DNA of 36,157 nt from Streptococcaceae bacterium AM104-57 (lineage in GTDB: Bacteria > Bacillota > Bacilli > Lactobacillales > Streptococcaceae). Each line of letters starts with the position of its first letter. The stretch's first letter is position 1. Both the position numbers and the translations under genes were made by a program. Positions 1-10,581 of this stretch are shown here, one piece after another. The stretch lies in NCBI GenBank assembly GCA_027659245.1, contig JAQDPW010000021.1:3291-39447 (forward strand), written 5' to 3'. The notes beneath the pieces are model-generated. The model saw only the letters and a program-made list of their open reading frames with translations, ran no database searches and was not told the DNA's origin.

Positions 1-60
1 ATTATTTGCAGAGGGTGTGACCAGAGTTGACTAGGACACAGCCTCCTGCCTTACCTCCAT
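1..60 (-). other. Possible structured transcript or leader, cut by window edge
   Basis: Bases 11-49 can fold as a hairpin with arms GAGGgTGTG and CACAgCCTC closing a 17-nt loop. A promoter-like sequence on the minus strand lies just upstream (TTTCAC, 18 nt, TAAAAT preceded by TGA, around 61-90), so a minus-strand transcript could begin near 55 and leave the window. It might be the 5' leader of a gene outside the window or a small RNA. I do not recognise an RNA family, and the only start codon in it (ATG at about 58) is stopped after nine codons. Confidence 0.25.
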
Positions 61-102
61 TTTATCACAAAAAAAGCAATTTGTGAAATTAAATGTTTTT
101 CT

Positions 103-138
103 TAAAAAAGAGCATTTACTACTTGTTAGATTGCTCTT
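103..138 (-). terminator. Rho-independent terminator
   Basis: The inverted repeat AAGAGCA (108-114) / TGCTCTT (132-138) is followed on the minus strand by a run of Ts (A-run at 103-107). It could be a second, distal terminator for gpmA, whose nearer terminator lies at 363-399. The two are separated by the nested RUP elements. Confidence 0.5.
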
Positions 139-150
139 AATCCTTTAAAA

Positions 151-361
151 TATAGTAGATCAAATATAGTGGATTGAATCTAGAATAGTACGCCATAGAT
201 TTTAAAACATTACTAGAAATTAATTTGAATTTCCTAATCTCTTTGTTCACATCTTATTTCAATACACTATACAAAACAGTACACTGTGAATTCTAAAAAA
301 TGCTAGAAATTGACTTAACTGTTCTGGTAAATTTGTCCAGATTTTATTTCATTTCACTATA
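151..361. repeat. RUP element (outer copy), interrupted by a second RUP
   Basis: Bases 151-166 (starting TATAGTAGAT) joined to 272-361 (ending CACTATA) give a 106-base sequence that aligns end to end with the intact RUP at 13969-14075. For example, the first 27 joined bases match in length and end in the same AGTAC. RUPs are about 107-bp non-autonomous elements of pneumococcus and relatives, thought to be mobilised by an IS630-Spn1-type transposase with TA target duplication. This copy is the older and more diverged one. It lies directly next to the gpmA terminator. Confidence 0.75.
165..271. repeat. RUP element (inner copy, nested)
   Basis: This 107-bp element begins TATAGTGGATTGAA and ends TTTCAATACACTATA, so it has inverted ends and TA at each edge. 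By eye it differs from the RUP at 13969-14075 at roughly 13 positions. It sits at a TA dinucleotide inside an older RUP, which is split into 151-164 and 272-361. The duplicated TA fits an IS630-family insertion. Confidence 0.85.
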
Positions 362-362
362 A

Positions 363-399
363 AAGGACTCAGCCCTGTGCAAGACAGAACTAAATCCTT
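363..399 (-). terminator. gpmA terminator
   Basis: Read on the minus strand, AAGGATTTAG (399-390) pairs over 10 positions, two of them G-U, with CTGAGTCCTT (372-363). An inner CTGT/ACAG stem caps it, and TTTTATA follows. It lies 63 bases past the gpmA stop. The terminal T-run merges with the end of the outer RUP. Confidence 0.65.
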
Positions 400-461
400 C
401 GCTTGAATTATTTGTGTAACTTTTTGAGATCGATATAAATCAATTCTAGACTTACAATTTT

Positions 462-1154
462 TTATTTTCCAAGGTAGTATTCAGAAACTACGTTCAATTT
501 TTCGTCAAATTCGAATACCAATGGTGGGAAGTTAGGGATTTCCACGTCCATGATTTCGTCGTCTGACAAGCGTTTGATGTGTTTTACAAGGGCACGGATT
601 GAGTTACCGTGAGCTCCTACGAATACGTTTTTACCGTCTTTAAGAGCAGGAGCGATTTTATCTTCCCAGAATGGAAGGGCACGTTCTAAAGTCACTTTCA
701 AGTTTTCAGCATCTGGAATTACTGAGTCATCAAGTGAAGCGTAACGACGGTCAGTATGTGCTGAGTATTCGTCATCATGAGGCATTGCAGGAGGCAATAC
801 ATCGTATGAACGGCGCCAGATATGAACTTGCTCATCACCAAATTGTTCAGCAGCTTCAGCTTTGTTTTTACCAGTCAAACCACCGTAGTGACGTTCGTTC
901 AAGCGCCATGATTTTTCAACTGGAACCCACAATTGGTCAGAAGCTTCAAGAGCCAAGTTAGTTGTTTTGATCGCACGTTTCAATACTGAAGTGTAAGCTT
1001 GGTCAAATTCGATACCAGCTTCTTTGATCAATTTACCAGCGTCAATCGCTTGTTGTGTTCCTTTTTCAGACAAATCAACATCAGCCCAACCAGTGAAAAG
1101 GTTAGCTTTGTTCCATTCAGACTCACCGTGGCGAGCAAAAACCAATTTTACCAT
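462..1154 (-). CDS. gpmA: 2,3-bisphosphoglycerate-dependent phosphoglycerate mutase
   Basis: This enzyme interconverts 3- and 2-phosphoglycerate in cytoplasmic glycolysis, using 2,3-bisphosphoglycerate as cofactor. The 230 residues are the usual length of the cofactor-dependent dimeric/tetrameric family. The phosphohistidine signature ARHGESEWN starts at residue 7, with His9 as phosphoacceptor, and the second catalytic histidine is in GAHGNS at residue 182. Residues around [10 protein letters not shown] carry the conserved acid/base glutamate. The start ATG has a GGAGTATCC-type ribosome site upstream. The gene stands alone, with a terminator at 363-399. High, biased codon use fits a highly expressed housekeeping gene. 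Identification is secure. Confidence 0.97.
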   Translation of the reverse strand: MVKLVFARHGESEWNKANLFTGWADVDLSEKGTQQAIDAGKLIKEAGIEFDQAYTSVLKRAIKTTNLALEASDQLWVPVEKSWRLNERHYGGLTGKNKAEAAEQFGDEQVHIWRRSYDVLPPAMPHDDEYSAHTDRRYASLDDSVIPDAENLKVTLERALPFWEDKIAPALKDGKNVFVGAHGNSIRALVKHIKRLSDDEIMDVEIPNFPPLVFEFDEKLNVVSEYYLGK

Positions 1155-1242
1155 TAGATGGATACTCCTTTTATTTTCCGAGGTTTCCCTCGTTTATCTA
1201 TTCTATTTTACACAATTTTTCACAAAAAAGCTAGTCAAAACC

Positions 1243-1278
1243 AAAAAGGAAAGGACTGTTTGGCAATCCTTTTCCTTA
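1243..1278 (-). terminator. Terminator after the small membrane protein gene
   Basis: On the minus strand AAGGAAAAGGA (1278-1268) pairs with TCCTTTCCTT (1255-1246) around a short loop and is followed by a T-rich run. It lies 5-40 bases after the stop of the DUF4064-like gene and upstream of gpmA, so gpmA must have its own promoter in about 1180-1240. Confidence 0.7.
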
Positions 1279-1282
1279 TTTT

Positions 1283-1681
1283 TTATCCTTCAACTTTGAA
1301 TTTTTTGAGACTTCCTAAAAATAGTGAACCACCGATAATTGCTAGGATTCCTCCTACCCAACCAAGGGCTGGAATCAAGCCAACTGCTCCACCTACGATT
1401 AATAGGACAGAAGGAGCCGAACCAACACGACTTTCTCCCTTATAGTATACAATCGCAACAATTCCTAAAACTAAAATCGCAATTTTTAAAACGGTTGGAA
1501 GTAAAACTCCTGCAACTCCTGCAACTGTTGTAGATGCAGTTAATTCAGGACTCTGGGTAGCTGTTGCTGTAGCAGCTGTACTCACAACTGCTGCTAGTAA
1601 AAGAAATGGGGCAATAAGCAAGTAGATTCCACCTACTAAACCAACAATACCACTATAAAGTGCTAAAGCTTTTGACTTCAT
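1283..1681 (-). CDS. Small four-helix membrane protein, DUF4064-like
   Basis: A 132-residue hydrophobic protein. Predicted membrane segments by eye are at about residues 8-35, 55-80 (VLLPTVLKIAILVLGIVAIV) and two more in the glycine-rich C-terminal third (VLLIVGGAVGLIPALGWVGG and ILAIIGGSLFLGSL), ending in a short basic tail. The composition and layout resemble DUF4064-type small membrane proteins of Firmicutes, whose function is unknown. It is a single-gene unit, with its own strong promoter (1713-1741), an AAAGGAG ribosome site upstream of ATG and a terminator after the stop. The Ala/Thr-rich loop at residues 34-52 faces one side of the membrane. The family call is tentative. Confidence 0.75.
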   Translation of the reverse strand: MKSKALALYSGIVGLVGGIYLLIAPFLLLAAVVSTAATATATQSPELTASTTVAGVAGVLLPTVLKIAILVLGIVAIVYYKGESRVGSAPSVLLIVGGAVGLIPALGWVGGILAIIGGSLFLGSLKKFKVEG

Positions 1682-1712
1682 AATAAATCTCCTTTAATGT
1701 TTTACGCTAAAT

Positions 1713-1741
1713 ATTATACCATAACTAGTTAAAATACTCAA
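1713..1741 (-). promoter_or_regulatory. Promoter of the small membrane protein gene
   Basis: Minus-strand TTGAGT (1741-1736), a 17-nt spacer and TATAAT (1718-1713), with an upstream TGG extended -10. This is a near-consensus sigma-A promoter 32 bases before the start codon. Confidence 0.75.
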
Positions 1742-1770
1742 TTTATGAATACTCCCTAGATTTTTCAACC

Positions 1771-4563
1771 TTATTTCTCTTCAAATCCTTCTGCGACTGC
1801 GTCCGCGAAGTTTTCTTCTACGATGCTTGCACAGTGGTCACAGATGACTGCCTGGTAGCTGCGTTCTGCTGTTGTTGGGTCGATACGACGGCAACGGTCA
1901 CATACTTGGCCTGCAGCGCGTTCAACTGTGAAGGCTACATCTTCGAAACTAACAGCAGCTTCTGGAGTTGGTCCTTCTGCGATGGTCAAGTCTGACACGA
2001 TTAAAAGTTGAGCCACATTGCTGTTTACTGCTTCAAGAAGAGTTCTCACAACTTCGTTTGGATAAACTGTCAAATGAGCTTCAAGGGATTTACCGATGAC
2101 TTTTTCATTACGAGCTTCTTCCAAAGCTTTTTGAGCTTGACCACGGAAGTCCATGAAGGCTGCCCATGTGTCCAAGATTTCTTCTTGGTTGGCAAATGTT
2201 TGAGCTTCTGGCAATTCTGACAATTGAACAAAGTCTTCTGCTTCAAACTCAAGATATGACCAGATTTCTTCTGCAGTGTGAGGAAGAATTGGAGTCAAGA
2301 GTTTGGTAATTTTTACAAGAATATCGTAAAAGACAGTTTGCATTTGACGGCGTTCCAATGATTTGGCTCCTTCGATGTAGACAACATCTTTGGCAAAATC
2401 AAGGTAGAAGGCTGACAAGTCAACGTTGATAAAGTTCACTAGTGCTTTATAGATTGTCAAAAATTCGAAGTCTGCGTAAGCATCACGAATTGTCTTAACA
2501 AGCTGGTTAAAGCGGATGGTCATGTACTTATCAACTGAACGAAGTTCTTCGTAAGCTACTGCATCCTCAGCTGGATTAAAGTCAGATGTGTTAGCAATCA
2601 AGAAACGAAGGGTGTTACGAATCTTACGGTAAGTTTCAGAAACTTGACTCAAGATATCCATAGAGATACGCACGTCGTTGCTTGAGTCAACACTTGTTAC
2701 CCAGAGACGCAAGATTTCAGCACCAAATTGTTTCTCAACATCGCTTGGAGCAATGGTATTTCCAAGAGATTTAGACATCTTCTCACCTTTACCATCCAAC
2801 GCAAAACCTTGTGACAAGATTTGTTTGTATGGTGCCACACCATGGTTAGCCACAGATGTGATAAGAGAAGAGTTGAACCAACCACGGTATTGGTCAGAAC
2901 CTTCAAGGTAGAGGTCGGCTGGGTATTTGAGTTCTGGACGGTTAACCACGACACCATTCCATGATGAACCTGAGTCGAACCAAACGTCCATGATGTCTGT
3001 TTCTTTCTTGAACTCACCATTTGGTGAACCTGGATGTGTAAATCCTTCTGGCAAGAGGTCTTTAGCATCACGTTCCCACCAGATAATTGAACCATGTTCC
3101 TCAAAGAGTTGAGCTACATGTTCAATCGTTTCAGCTGTCATGATTGGTGTGCCGTCTTCAGCATAGAAGATCGGAAGTGGAACACCCCAAGCACGTTGAC
3201 GAGAGATAACCCAGTCACCACGGTCACGAATCATGTTGTAAAGACGGACTTTACCCCATTCTGAGTGGAATTTTACTTTTTCAATTTCGTCCAAGATTTC
3301 TTGTCGGAATTTAGAAACTGAGGCAAACCATTGAGGCACTGCACGCCAAATGATTGGTTTTTTCGTACGCCAGTCAAATGGGTAAGAGTGAGAGATTTCT
3401 TCTTGAGCAAGAAGCAGGTTACCAAGTTTTTCGATAACCGTTGGAACAACCTTGTCATAGAACTGACCTTCGAACTCAGCGCCAGCATTAGCCATCATGA
3501 TTCCGCGTTCGTTAACTGTCACAGCAACTTCAAGACCATTAGCAATACCAACATTGTAGTCATCCTCACCAAAACCTGGAGCAGTATGGACGATACCTGT
3601 ACCAGAGTCAGTCGTAACGTGGTCACCAAGAATCACCAACTCATCTACAGCTGTATCCCATGGGTGTTCTGTTACGATATGATTCAATTCTTGACCACGG
3701 TAAGTCGCCAAAACTTGAACATCAGCCCAACCGAATTTCTCAGACAAACTGTTCAACAATTCTGAAGCAACCACAAACTTACGAGCTTCACCAGCAGGTT
3801 GAACCAAAACGTAATCAATATCTGCACCAACCGTCAAACCACGAGAAGCTGTGATGGTAAATGGAGTAGTTGTCCAAACAACGATGTAAGTATCAGTATC
3901 TAGGACACCTTTGCCATCTTTAACCTTGTTGGCATAGTAAAGGGAAGTTGAAAGCAAATCATGGTATTCAATTTCTGCTTCAGCAAGGGCTGACTCAGAT
4001 GACCATGACCAGTAAACTGGCTTGGCACCACGGTAGATATAGCCTTTTTTAGCCATTTCACCAAAGACACGGATTTGAGCCGCTTCATAGTCAGGGGTCA
4101 AAGTTACGTATGGATTTTCCCAGTCACCAGAAACACCCAAACGCTTGAAGTCTTCGCGTTGTTTATCTACTTGAGAAAGAGCGTAATCACGGCAAAGTTT
4201 CAAGTACTCAACCAAGTCCATTTCTTTGCGTTTGACACCTTGTTTTGCCAAAACTTGCTCGATTGGCAGACCATGTGTATCCCAACCTGGGATGTATGGT
4301 GCGTAGAAACCTGACATAGATTTTGAGCGAACAATGATATCTTTTGAAATCTTGTTCATAGCATGACCAACGTGGATATTTCCGTTAGCGTACGGAGGTC
4401 CATCATGAAGAGTGAAGTGAGGTTTCCCTTGGTTCAATTCTTGACGACGTTGATAAAGTTTTGCATCTTCCCACTCTTTTTGCCAAACTGGCTCCTTGGT
4501 AGGAAGGCCTGCACGCATTGGGAAATCTGTTTTCCCTAGATTTAAAGTTTCTTTGAGTTTCAT
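1771..4563 (-). CDS. ileS: Isoleucyl-tRNA synthetase
   Basis: This class I synthetase charges tRNA-Ile in the cytoplasm. It is 930 residues, the normal bacterial length. The HIGH motif appears as HVGH at residues 64-67 and the KMSKS loop at residues 595-599. Between them lies the large editing (CP1) insertion, which contains WTTTPFT and [15 protein letters not shown]. The C-terminal zinc finger is present, with Cys pairs at 888/891 and 908/911. The gene follows the division cluster but has its own T-box leader (4592-4815), so it is controlled by uncharged tRNA-Ile. Being of the zinc-finger-containing bacterial type, it is the housekeeping form rather than the mupirocin-resistant eukaryote-like form. 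Confidence 0.98.
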   Translation of the reverse strand: MKLKETLNLGKTDFPMRAGLPTKEPVWQKEWEDAKLYQRRQELNQGKPHFTLHDGPPYANGNIHVGHAMNKISKDIIVRSKSMSGFYAPYIPGWDTHGLPIEQVLAKQGVKRKEMDLVEYLKLCRDYALSQVDKQREDFKRLGVSGDWENPYVTLTPDYEAAQIRVFGEMAKKGYIYRGAKPVYWSWSSESALAEAEIEYHDLLSTSLYYANKVKDGKGVLDTDTYIVVWTTTPFTITASRGLTVGADIDYVLVQPAGEARKFVVASELLNSLSEKFGWADVQVLATYRGQELNHIVTEHPWDTAVDELVILGDHVTTDSGTGIVHTAPGFGEDDYNVGIANGLEVAVTVNERGIMMANAGAEFEGQFYDKVVPTVIEKLGNLLLAQEEISHSYPFDWRTKKPIIWRAVPQWFASVSKFRQEILDEIEKVKFHSEWGKVRLYNMIRDRGDWVISRQRAWGVPLPIFYAEDGTPIMTAETIEHVAQLFEEHGSIIWWERDAKDLLPEGFTHPGSPNGEFKKETDIMDVWFDSGSSWNGVVVNRPELKYPADLYLEGSDQYRGWFNSSLITSVANHGVAPYKQILSQGFALDGKGEKMSKSLGNTIAPSDVEKQFGAEILRLWVTSVDSSNDVRISMDILSQVSETYRKIRNTLRFLIANTSDFNPAEDAVAYEELRSVDKYMTIRFNQLVKTIRDAYADFEFLTIYKALVNFINVDLSAFYLDFAKDVVYIEGAKSLERRQMQTVFYDILVKITKLLTPILPHTAEEIWSYLEFEAEDFVQLSELPEAQTFANQEEILDTWAAFMDFRGQAQKALEEARNEKVIGKSLEAHLTVYPNEVVRTLLEAVNSNVAQLLIVSDLTIAEGPTPEAAVSFEDVAFTVERAAGQVCDRCRRIDPTTAERSYQAVICDHCASIVEENFADAVAEGFEEK

Positions 4564-4591
4564 GATATCTCCTTTTTTATATAGACAAATT

Positions 4592-4628
4592 AAAAACCAC
4601 GACTCGCTAAAAAGGACGAAAATCGTGG
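4592..4628 (-). terminator. T-box regulated terminator of ileS
   Basis: Minus-strand CCACGA (4628-4623) and TCGTGG (4602-4597) form the stem, followed by TTTTT (4596-4592). The 5' arm overlaps the conserved T-box sequence at 4623-4636, so terminator and antiterminator are mutually exclusive. The leader ends 28 bases before the ileS start. Confidence 0.9.
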
Positions 4629-4815
4629 TACCACCTTTGTTCGGAAAAAGACCTAGTCTTTCTCCCTCTTTTCCCGTAACGTGGGGAACGTCAAATCCTA
4701 CTAACTTCAGACTTGATAACTTGAGAGGATAATCTAATCAACAGGGATTGTAGGACTTCCACCATCTCCTACTCGCTGAAAATATGTGTGATTAGATCTT
4801 GTTCTCAGATTTTAC
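4592..4815 (-). promoter_or_regulatory. T-box riboswitch (leader of ileS)
   Basis: The conserved T-box AGGTGGTACCACGA lies at 4636-4623 on the minus strand. A long stem I is closed by GATCTAATCA (about 4800-4791) with TGATTAGATT (about 4740-4731), and it contains the GGTGGAA apical motif near 4765. The terminator is at 4592-4628. T-box leaders bind uncharged tRNA through a specifier codon and pair its CCA end with the T-box to allow readthrough. Ile codons ATC are present at 4748-4746 and 4730-4728. Which one is the specifier was not resolved by eye. Confidence 0.9.
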
Positions 4816-4837
4816 AATTACAAATGTTGAGAAAGTG

Positions 4838-5596
4838 TTATTCTGAATCCTCTTTAGACTCATAGCTCATTTCATTATTTACTAACGAAGATAAGTCAGA
4901 TAAAGTTGATTCATCCTGTGCTTCCATCAATTCACGATTAGTTGCTTCTATACGTGCTTGGAGCTCAGCAACCTCTTCAGGTGAAAACTGACGAGTCGTA
5001 TCAATCGGTTCTTCCTCATGGTAGGCAAACACATCTTCGCCTAAAACTTCTTTAACAACTTCCTTAAAGGCTTCATCGCTAGTTTGTAGATAAGTAGCTG
5101 TTGGGCGCAAAATTTCTTCCCAGTCAGATGAATCTACGATAGCCAATTGACTTTCAATCGTGGATTTCAAACGTTGATGGAAGACGCGACTCTTGTTCTT
5201 CAACTCCTCTGTCTCAACTGCAACCTTCTTAGCATTGTCAGTCGCTTGACGCAAAATTTCATTGGCCTTGTACTTAGCTTCGTCAAGCAATCGATGTGCA
5301 TCTTGCTCAGACTGTTTGATGATGTTTCGAGAGCGTTCATTGGCCGCTTGCTTGACGCGTTCAGCAGTATCTTGAGCAATCAATACTGACTGGCTCAAAG
5401 AATCTTTAATCTCATCAAAATAAGACAAACGTTCTTCTAGATTTTTAATTTGTTGCTCTTTATCATGGTTACTTCGAACCAATGTTTCATAGTCTCGAAC
5501 TACAATATCGAGAAATTCATCAACTTCTTCAGGATCAAAACCTCTAAACTTAGTACTAAAGCTTTTATCCTTAATCTCTAACGATGTAATTGGCAT
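4838..5596 (-). CDS. divIVA: Cell division protein DivIVA
   Basis: DivIVA is a coiled-coil protein that assembles at septa and poles on negatively curved membrane, and in streptococci it takes part in septum closure and cell separation. The 252-residue protein has the conserved N-terminal lipid-binding domain (MPITSLEIKDKSFSTKFRGF, then DPEEVDEFLD). This is followed by a long charged coiled coil at about 30-165 and an acidic tail rich in Glu and Ser (PEEVAELQARIEATNREL, then SSLVNNEMSYESKEDSE). It is the last gene of the cell-division run, nine bases after ylmH, with no terminator between them. The ileS leader follows 23 bases after its stop. Confidence 0.96.
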   Translation of the reverse strand: MPITSLEIKDKSFSTKFRGFDPEEVDEFLDIVVRDYETLVRSNHDKEQQIKNLEERLSYFDEIKDSLSQSVLIAQDTAERVKQAANERSRNIIKQSEQDAHRLLDEAKYKANEILRQATDNAKKVAVETEELKNKSRVFHQRLKSTIESQLAIVDSSDWEEILRPTATYLQTSDEAFKEVVKEVLGEDVFAYHEEEPIDTTRQFSPEEVAELQARIEATNRELMEAQDESTLSDLSSLVNNEMSYESKEDSE

Positions 5597-5605
5597 ATTT
5601 TCCCC

Positions 5606-6391
5606 TCACTTACTTAATAATAATTGTATTGTCAATTTCTTCTTATCCCTTTTTGTCTGACCATTTTCTCTCAGAACACTAATCCTTCCAAAACGTCTGA
5701 CACTTACTAAATCACCTATCTTGACTTGATAGTCAGATTTTTCAACCAGATGGTAATTTACCTGAACATATTTTTTGGCTAATAAATCACTGGTCTGTGA
5801 TCGAGATAATTTCAAAACATTTGATAAGAAAGCATCCAAGCGCATACTCGGAACTAAAACTTCCTTTTCCTGATAATCATTCTCGGCTTCTACCAATTCT
5901 TCAAAGGATTTGATCTCAAGTTTGACAGGTAATCGAGCAATCTTTTGAATCCCATCTTGAAAGAGAGAAGTGAATTTCCGGTCCACAATGATTTGAGCTC
6001 TATTTTCCGTTACTAATATATCACCAAACAACTTGCGATCGATTCCCAGACGATTCAGAACAGTTCCTAGAATCTTGGAATGTGTCAATTGGTCAAACTT
6101 GCTAGAATAAACAATCTCAAGCAATTCCATTTCAAAATCCGTCAAAGTCGGTATGAAATAATCTGGTGCAAGTAGTACACGACTATACTCGCTAGCTACA
6201 AAATCATTGCTAGAAAAAACTTGAATCCCTTGATGATTACCCAATGTCTTTAAAATAAAGACCTGATGGGGGTTGATAAAGGGAGTTAAGATGGGAGCGT
6301 AATGTTCTTCAACCTGCCTAAGCCACTCCAATCCTTTATCAATGAAAGGAATATCCTCGACTGAGAAATGCTGATAAATATCTTTTCTCAT
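5606..6391 (-). CDS. ylmH: YlmH, S4-domain RNA-binding protein
   Basis: A 261-residue protein with an N-terminal RNA-binding-like region and a C-terminal S4 domain at about residues 182-240 (MRLDAFLSNVLKLSRSQTSD, then KKYVQVNYHLVEKSDYQVKIGDLVSVRRFG). Family members bind ribosomes, and YlmH of Bacillus and related bacteria has been linked to rescue of stalled 50S-peptidyl-tRNA complexes. Its position between ylmG and divIVA is conserved in Gram-positive division clusters. Its start overlaps the ylmG stop in an ATGA arrangement (6388-6391), implying translational coupling. The family is secure, but the physiological role in streptococci is less so. Confidence 0.94.
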   Translation of the reverse strand: MRKDIYQHFSVEDIPFIDKGLEWLRQVEEHYAPILTPFINPHQVFILKTLGNHQGIQVFSSNDFVASEYSRVLLAPDYFIPTLTDFEMELLEIVYSSKFDQLTHSKILGTVLNRLGIDRKLFGDILVTENRAQIIVDRKFTSLFQDGIQKIARLPVKLEIKSFEELVEAENDYQEKEVLVPSMRLDAFLSNVLKLSRSQTSDLLAKKYVQVNYHLVEKSDYQVKIGDLVSVRRFGRISVLRENGQTKRDKKKLTIQLLLSK

Positions 6392-6651
6392 GCTAGTATT
6401 AAAAGAAAACGGATCAGATAGTTTCCAAGCAAATGAACTAAAACGACAGCCACCCAGACTGAAAAATCTAAACCACCAATACTTAGTGGCAGACGTCTCA
6501 AGGGTTGAAGAATCGGTTTGACTAAATTAGTCAACAAACGACCTGCTCTAGTCTCATAGGCATTTGGAAACCAAGATAAGAGAGCAAACGCTACAAGTAT
6601 CATAGAATAGATATCTGTAGCGTTTTGAATAAAGCGAACTAGAAATATCAT
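6388..6651 (-). CDS. ylmG: YggT/YlmG-family membrane protein
   Basis: An 87-residue membrane protein with two hydrophobic segments at about residues 13-29 (DIYSMILVAFALLSWFP) and 64-86. They flank the conserved loop LTNLVKPILQPLRRLPLSIGGLD, split here by family pattern as PILQPLRR and GGLDFS. The family has been linked to nucleoid and septum placement and, in plastids, to thylakoid complexes. Its biochemical role is not established. The start codon shares a base with the sepF stop (6651), and the stop overlaps the ylmH start, so the three genes are coupled. Confidence 0.92.
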   Translation of the reverse strand: MIFLVRFIQNATDIYSMILVAFALLSWFPNAYETRAGRLLTNLVKPILQPLRRLPLSIGGLDFSVWVAVVLVHLLGNYLIRFLLILA

Positions 6652-7202
6652 TATCTCACTCGTTTTCTCTTCATATCGAAATCAAACTCTTCACCATGAG
6701 TTCCCTCTGGCAAACGAATATCTTCGATGTTAACCACAACTCCTACCGGTGTCAAAAGGTACATGGTATTTGCAACCTTTCTTAATTCACCAGCAAGTAC
6801 ATGACGAGCTCCATCTAAATAGTCTAGACAACGACGCGCTTGTACTTCAGTCATATATTGGAAATCGATTAAAATACTTTCATTACCTGCCAGTAAATCA
6901 ACGATATCTGTTGCATCTTCGTAACGACGAGGATAACGAACATCAATGGTTACCTTTTCTGTACTACGATGGCTCTGCATCGCCAACTCTTGCTGACGAG
7001 CATGAAGGCGAGTAATATTTTTTTCTTTAGTATTCACTTGTGATGGTTGTGGTAGTTGTTGTGCTTGTGGAAGTTCTTCCTTGGGGGCAGAAACTGATTT
7101 CAGCGTTTTTTCAGGCTTTAACTCAGCAACGTTTGGTGCCACCTCTTCTCCATCTTCAGTGAAATAATCTATAAACTTATCAAATTTATCTTTTAATGAC
7201 AT
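6651..7202 (-). CDS. sepF: Cell division protein SepF
   Basis: SepF is a cytoplasmic FtsZ partner that bundles protofilaments and anchors the Z-ring to the membrane through an N-terminal amphipathic helix ([14 protein letters not shown]). The 183-residue protein has this helix, then a Pro/Gln-rich linker at about 35-70. The globular SepF domain is at about 80-170 ([21 protein letters not shown], shown in part as [12 protein letters not shown], with [13 protein letters not shown] and [11 protein letters not shown]). The start follows the ylmE stop by nine bases. It belongs to the ftsA-ftsZ transcription unit by spacing. Confidence 0.96.
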   Translation of the reverse strand: MSLKDKFDKFIDYFTEDGEEVAPNVAELKPEKTLKSVSAPKEELPQAQQLPQPSQVNTKEKNITRLHARQQELAMQSHRSTEKVTIDVRYPRRYEDATDIVDLLAGNESILIDFQYMTEVQARRCLDYLDGARHVLAGELRKVANTMYLLTPVGVVVNIEDIRLPEGTHGEEFDFDMKRKRVR

Positions 7203-7211
7203 GGTTATTTC

Positions 7212-7888
7212 CTACTTAAAAAATGCTGTGCCGATTCGAACAAAAGTTGAACCAAATTGAATCGCTTCTTTAAAGTCTCGACTCATTCCCATACTGAGTT
7301 CTGTCATCGGCATATTGGGGAGATGTTTTTCTTGAATGGTTTTTTGCAATTCTTGCGTTTCTTTAAATATCTCCTGTAACTCTTGACTTGTTGCTTCAAA
7401 TGGAGCCATAGTCATCAGACCTACATACTCAATCTGGTCTAATTCTGAGAGTTCTGGCAAAAGGGCTAAGAGTTCTTCTTTCGAAAAACCATGCTTGCTC
7501 TCTTCCTGGGAGATATTTACTTGCAAAAAGCACTTAATCTTGTGGTCCGCTCGTTTTTGAATTTCCTGAGCTAGCTTTAAGGAATCTAAAGCATGAAAAT
7601 AATCCACATAAGAAATTACTTCCTTGACTTTACGTCTCTGTAAGGTCCCTATCAAATGCCAAGTAAGATTTTTATCACTCAAGGCATGATACTTGTCAAG
7701 AAATTTATCAACACGGTTCTCACCGATGTGTTGCACTCCTTGCGAAACCAAAGCAGAGGCTGTTTCAACATCTACATATTTGGTCACCGCAATCACAGAA
7801 ACCGAATCGTTTTCACGACCGGCTTCCTGAACTGCATTCGATATCTGTTGAAAAACAAGGTTCGTATTTTCTTTTAAATTCATCTTCA

Positions 7889-7889
<1 letters not shown>
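7212..7889 (-). CDS. ylmE: YggS/PROSC-family PLP-binding homeostasis protein
   Basis: A 225-residue, single-domain TIM-barrel protein that binds pyridoxal phosphate and helps regulate vitamin B6 and amino-acid balance. It has no known catalytic reaction. The PLP lysine is Lys37 in VIAVTKYVD. Other family marks are GENRVDKF, WHLIGTLQRRKVK, LQVNIS and the phosphate-binding MGMSRDF followed by GSTFVRIGTAFF. The start at 7889 overlaps the last base of ftsZ, so it is read in the division operon. An in-frame ATG two codons later is also possible. Confidence 0.95.
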
Positions 7890-9157
<1,268 letters not shown>

Positions 9158-9162
9158 CTATT

Positions 9163-10536
9163 TTATTCGTCAAACATGCTTCCAATCAAGCTACGGAAAC
9201 GATCCGTTAATTTACCCTTACTCTTTTCTTCTGATTGAAGAGGAGCTACTGGTTCAACAGATTGAGTTGTTTCAGACTCAGAAGTTGTCACTGTATTAGA
9301 TACTGGTCGTGGAGAAACAGGTGAAACTGGTTGAGCTGAATTTCTAAAATCAATCGGTTGGTGGCGTAAACTCTGGTCACCTCGAATTGCTCGTTGTGCC
9401 AGAACATTCACTTCCGTAAGACTACCAGCGAATTCTGACAAGCTGATGACATGAGCGAAAGCAGGGTTGCGAATACCAACTTGATTTGGCACGAATAATT
9501 TAACACGTACTCCAAATACTTCTTGGGCCAATTCAACGACACCTGGAAGAAGGGCATTCCCACCAATTAAGACAATACCTCCTGGCAAGTCTAATAGGTG
9601 ACGTCTTTCCAACTCTTGCTTAATTTGCTCAAAAATGTGCTTAAGTCTTGCTGAAATAATCTCAGCCAAGTATTCCTCAGTCACTTCAACTGGTTCAACC
9701 TCACCGATCACTTCAACTTGGAAAGTTTCCTTGCTAGCTAGCGGTGGATAAGCTTCACCATAGTTCAGTTTTAGACCTTCTGCAATTTTCTTAGAAGTCT
9801 TAAGAACTTTTGAAATGTCTTTTGTAACATAATCGCCACCCTCTTGGTTGACATTTGTATATTGAAGTTCTTGGTTGCGAATAGTAGCAACAGTCGTTTG
9901 ACCACCACCCATATCAATCACAGTCGCACCAAACTCACGCTCACCTTCGTTCAAGATAGAGTGAACCATTGCAAGAGGTGAAATAATCACGTTATCGACT
10001 TGAATGCCTACACGCTCTACAGTTTTACGAAGATTGTGGAGAATTGTACGTGGACCAGTGTACAAGAGACCGCGCATTTCCAAGCGCACTCCCATCATCC
10101 CACGAGGATCACGAATTCCTTGGAATCCATCTACGACAAATTCCTCTGGAATAAAGGTGATGACTTCACGGTCTGGAGTCATACTTTTAGTCAAGGCTGA
10201 TTTAACTACGTTCTCAACATCTTGATCCGTAATTTCCTTGGTGTCTGATGTCACTGGAATCATGCCTTGAGTTGGTTCAACTTGCAACAAATTAGCTGGC
10301 AAACCAACGTTTACAGACTTGATTGAAATTCCTGCTTTTTCTTCGGCTTGAGAAATTGCAGACTTAATAGCAGTCGCTGCTGCTTCGATGTCAACGATAA
10401 TCCCATCTTTGACACCTTTACTTTTGGCATTACTAACGCCAATTACATTTACTTCACCATTTACAAGCTCTGCAACCAACACTTTAATAGAGCTAGTTCC
10501 GATATCTAAGCCTGTAAAAAAACCATTCCTAGTCAT
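9163..10536 (-). CDS. ftsA: Cell division protein FtsA
   Basis: An actin-like ATPase that tethers FtsZ to the membrane and links it to septal wall synthesis. The 457 residues contain the actin-fold phosphate-1 motif FTGLDIGTSSIKVLVAEL at residues 7-24 and phosphate-2 ATVIDMGGGQTTVA. They also include the adenosine motif GGIVLIGGNALLPGV near 320. A disordered Pro/Ser/Thr linker at about 395-440 leads to the C-terminal membrane helix DRFRSLIGSMFDE. It is the first gene of the division run here. In S. pneumoniae mur genes lie upstream of ftsA, whereas here a surface-protein gene occupies that side. Confidence 0.98.
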   Translation of the reverse strand: MTRNGFFTGLDIGTSSIKVLVAELVNGEVNVIGVSNAKSKGVKDGIIVDIEAAATAIKSAISQAEEKAGISIKSVNVGLPANLLQVEPTQGMIPVTSDTKEITDQDVENVVKSALTKSMTPDREVITFIPEEFVVDGFQGIRDPRGMMGVRLEMRGLLYTGPRTILHNLRKTVERVGIQVDNVIISPLAMVHSILNEGEREFGATVIDMGGGQTTVATIRNQELQYTNVNQEGGDYVTKDISKVLKTSKKIAEGLKLNYGEAYPPLASKETFQVEVIGEVEPVEVTEEYLAEIISARLKHIFEQIKQELERRHLLDLPGGIVLIGGNALLPGVVELAQEVFGVRVKLFVPNQVGIRNPAFAHVISLSEFAGSLTEVNVLAQRAIRGDQSLRHQPIDFRNSAQPVSPVSPRPVSNTVTTSESETTQSVEPVAPLQSEEKSKGKLTDRFRSLIGSMFDE

Positions 10537-10581
10537 TACACTGCGTCCTCTCTATCTTCCAAGTTTCACACTTCTATTTTT

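Noticed and set aside
2697..3104. 135-codon minus-strand ORF inside ileS
   Set aside because: It lies in another frame of ileS on the same strand, with no ribosome site or family resemblance.
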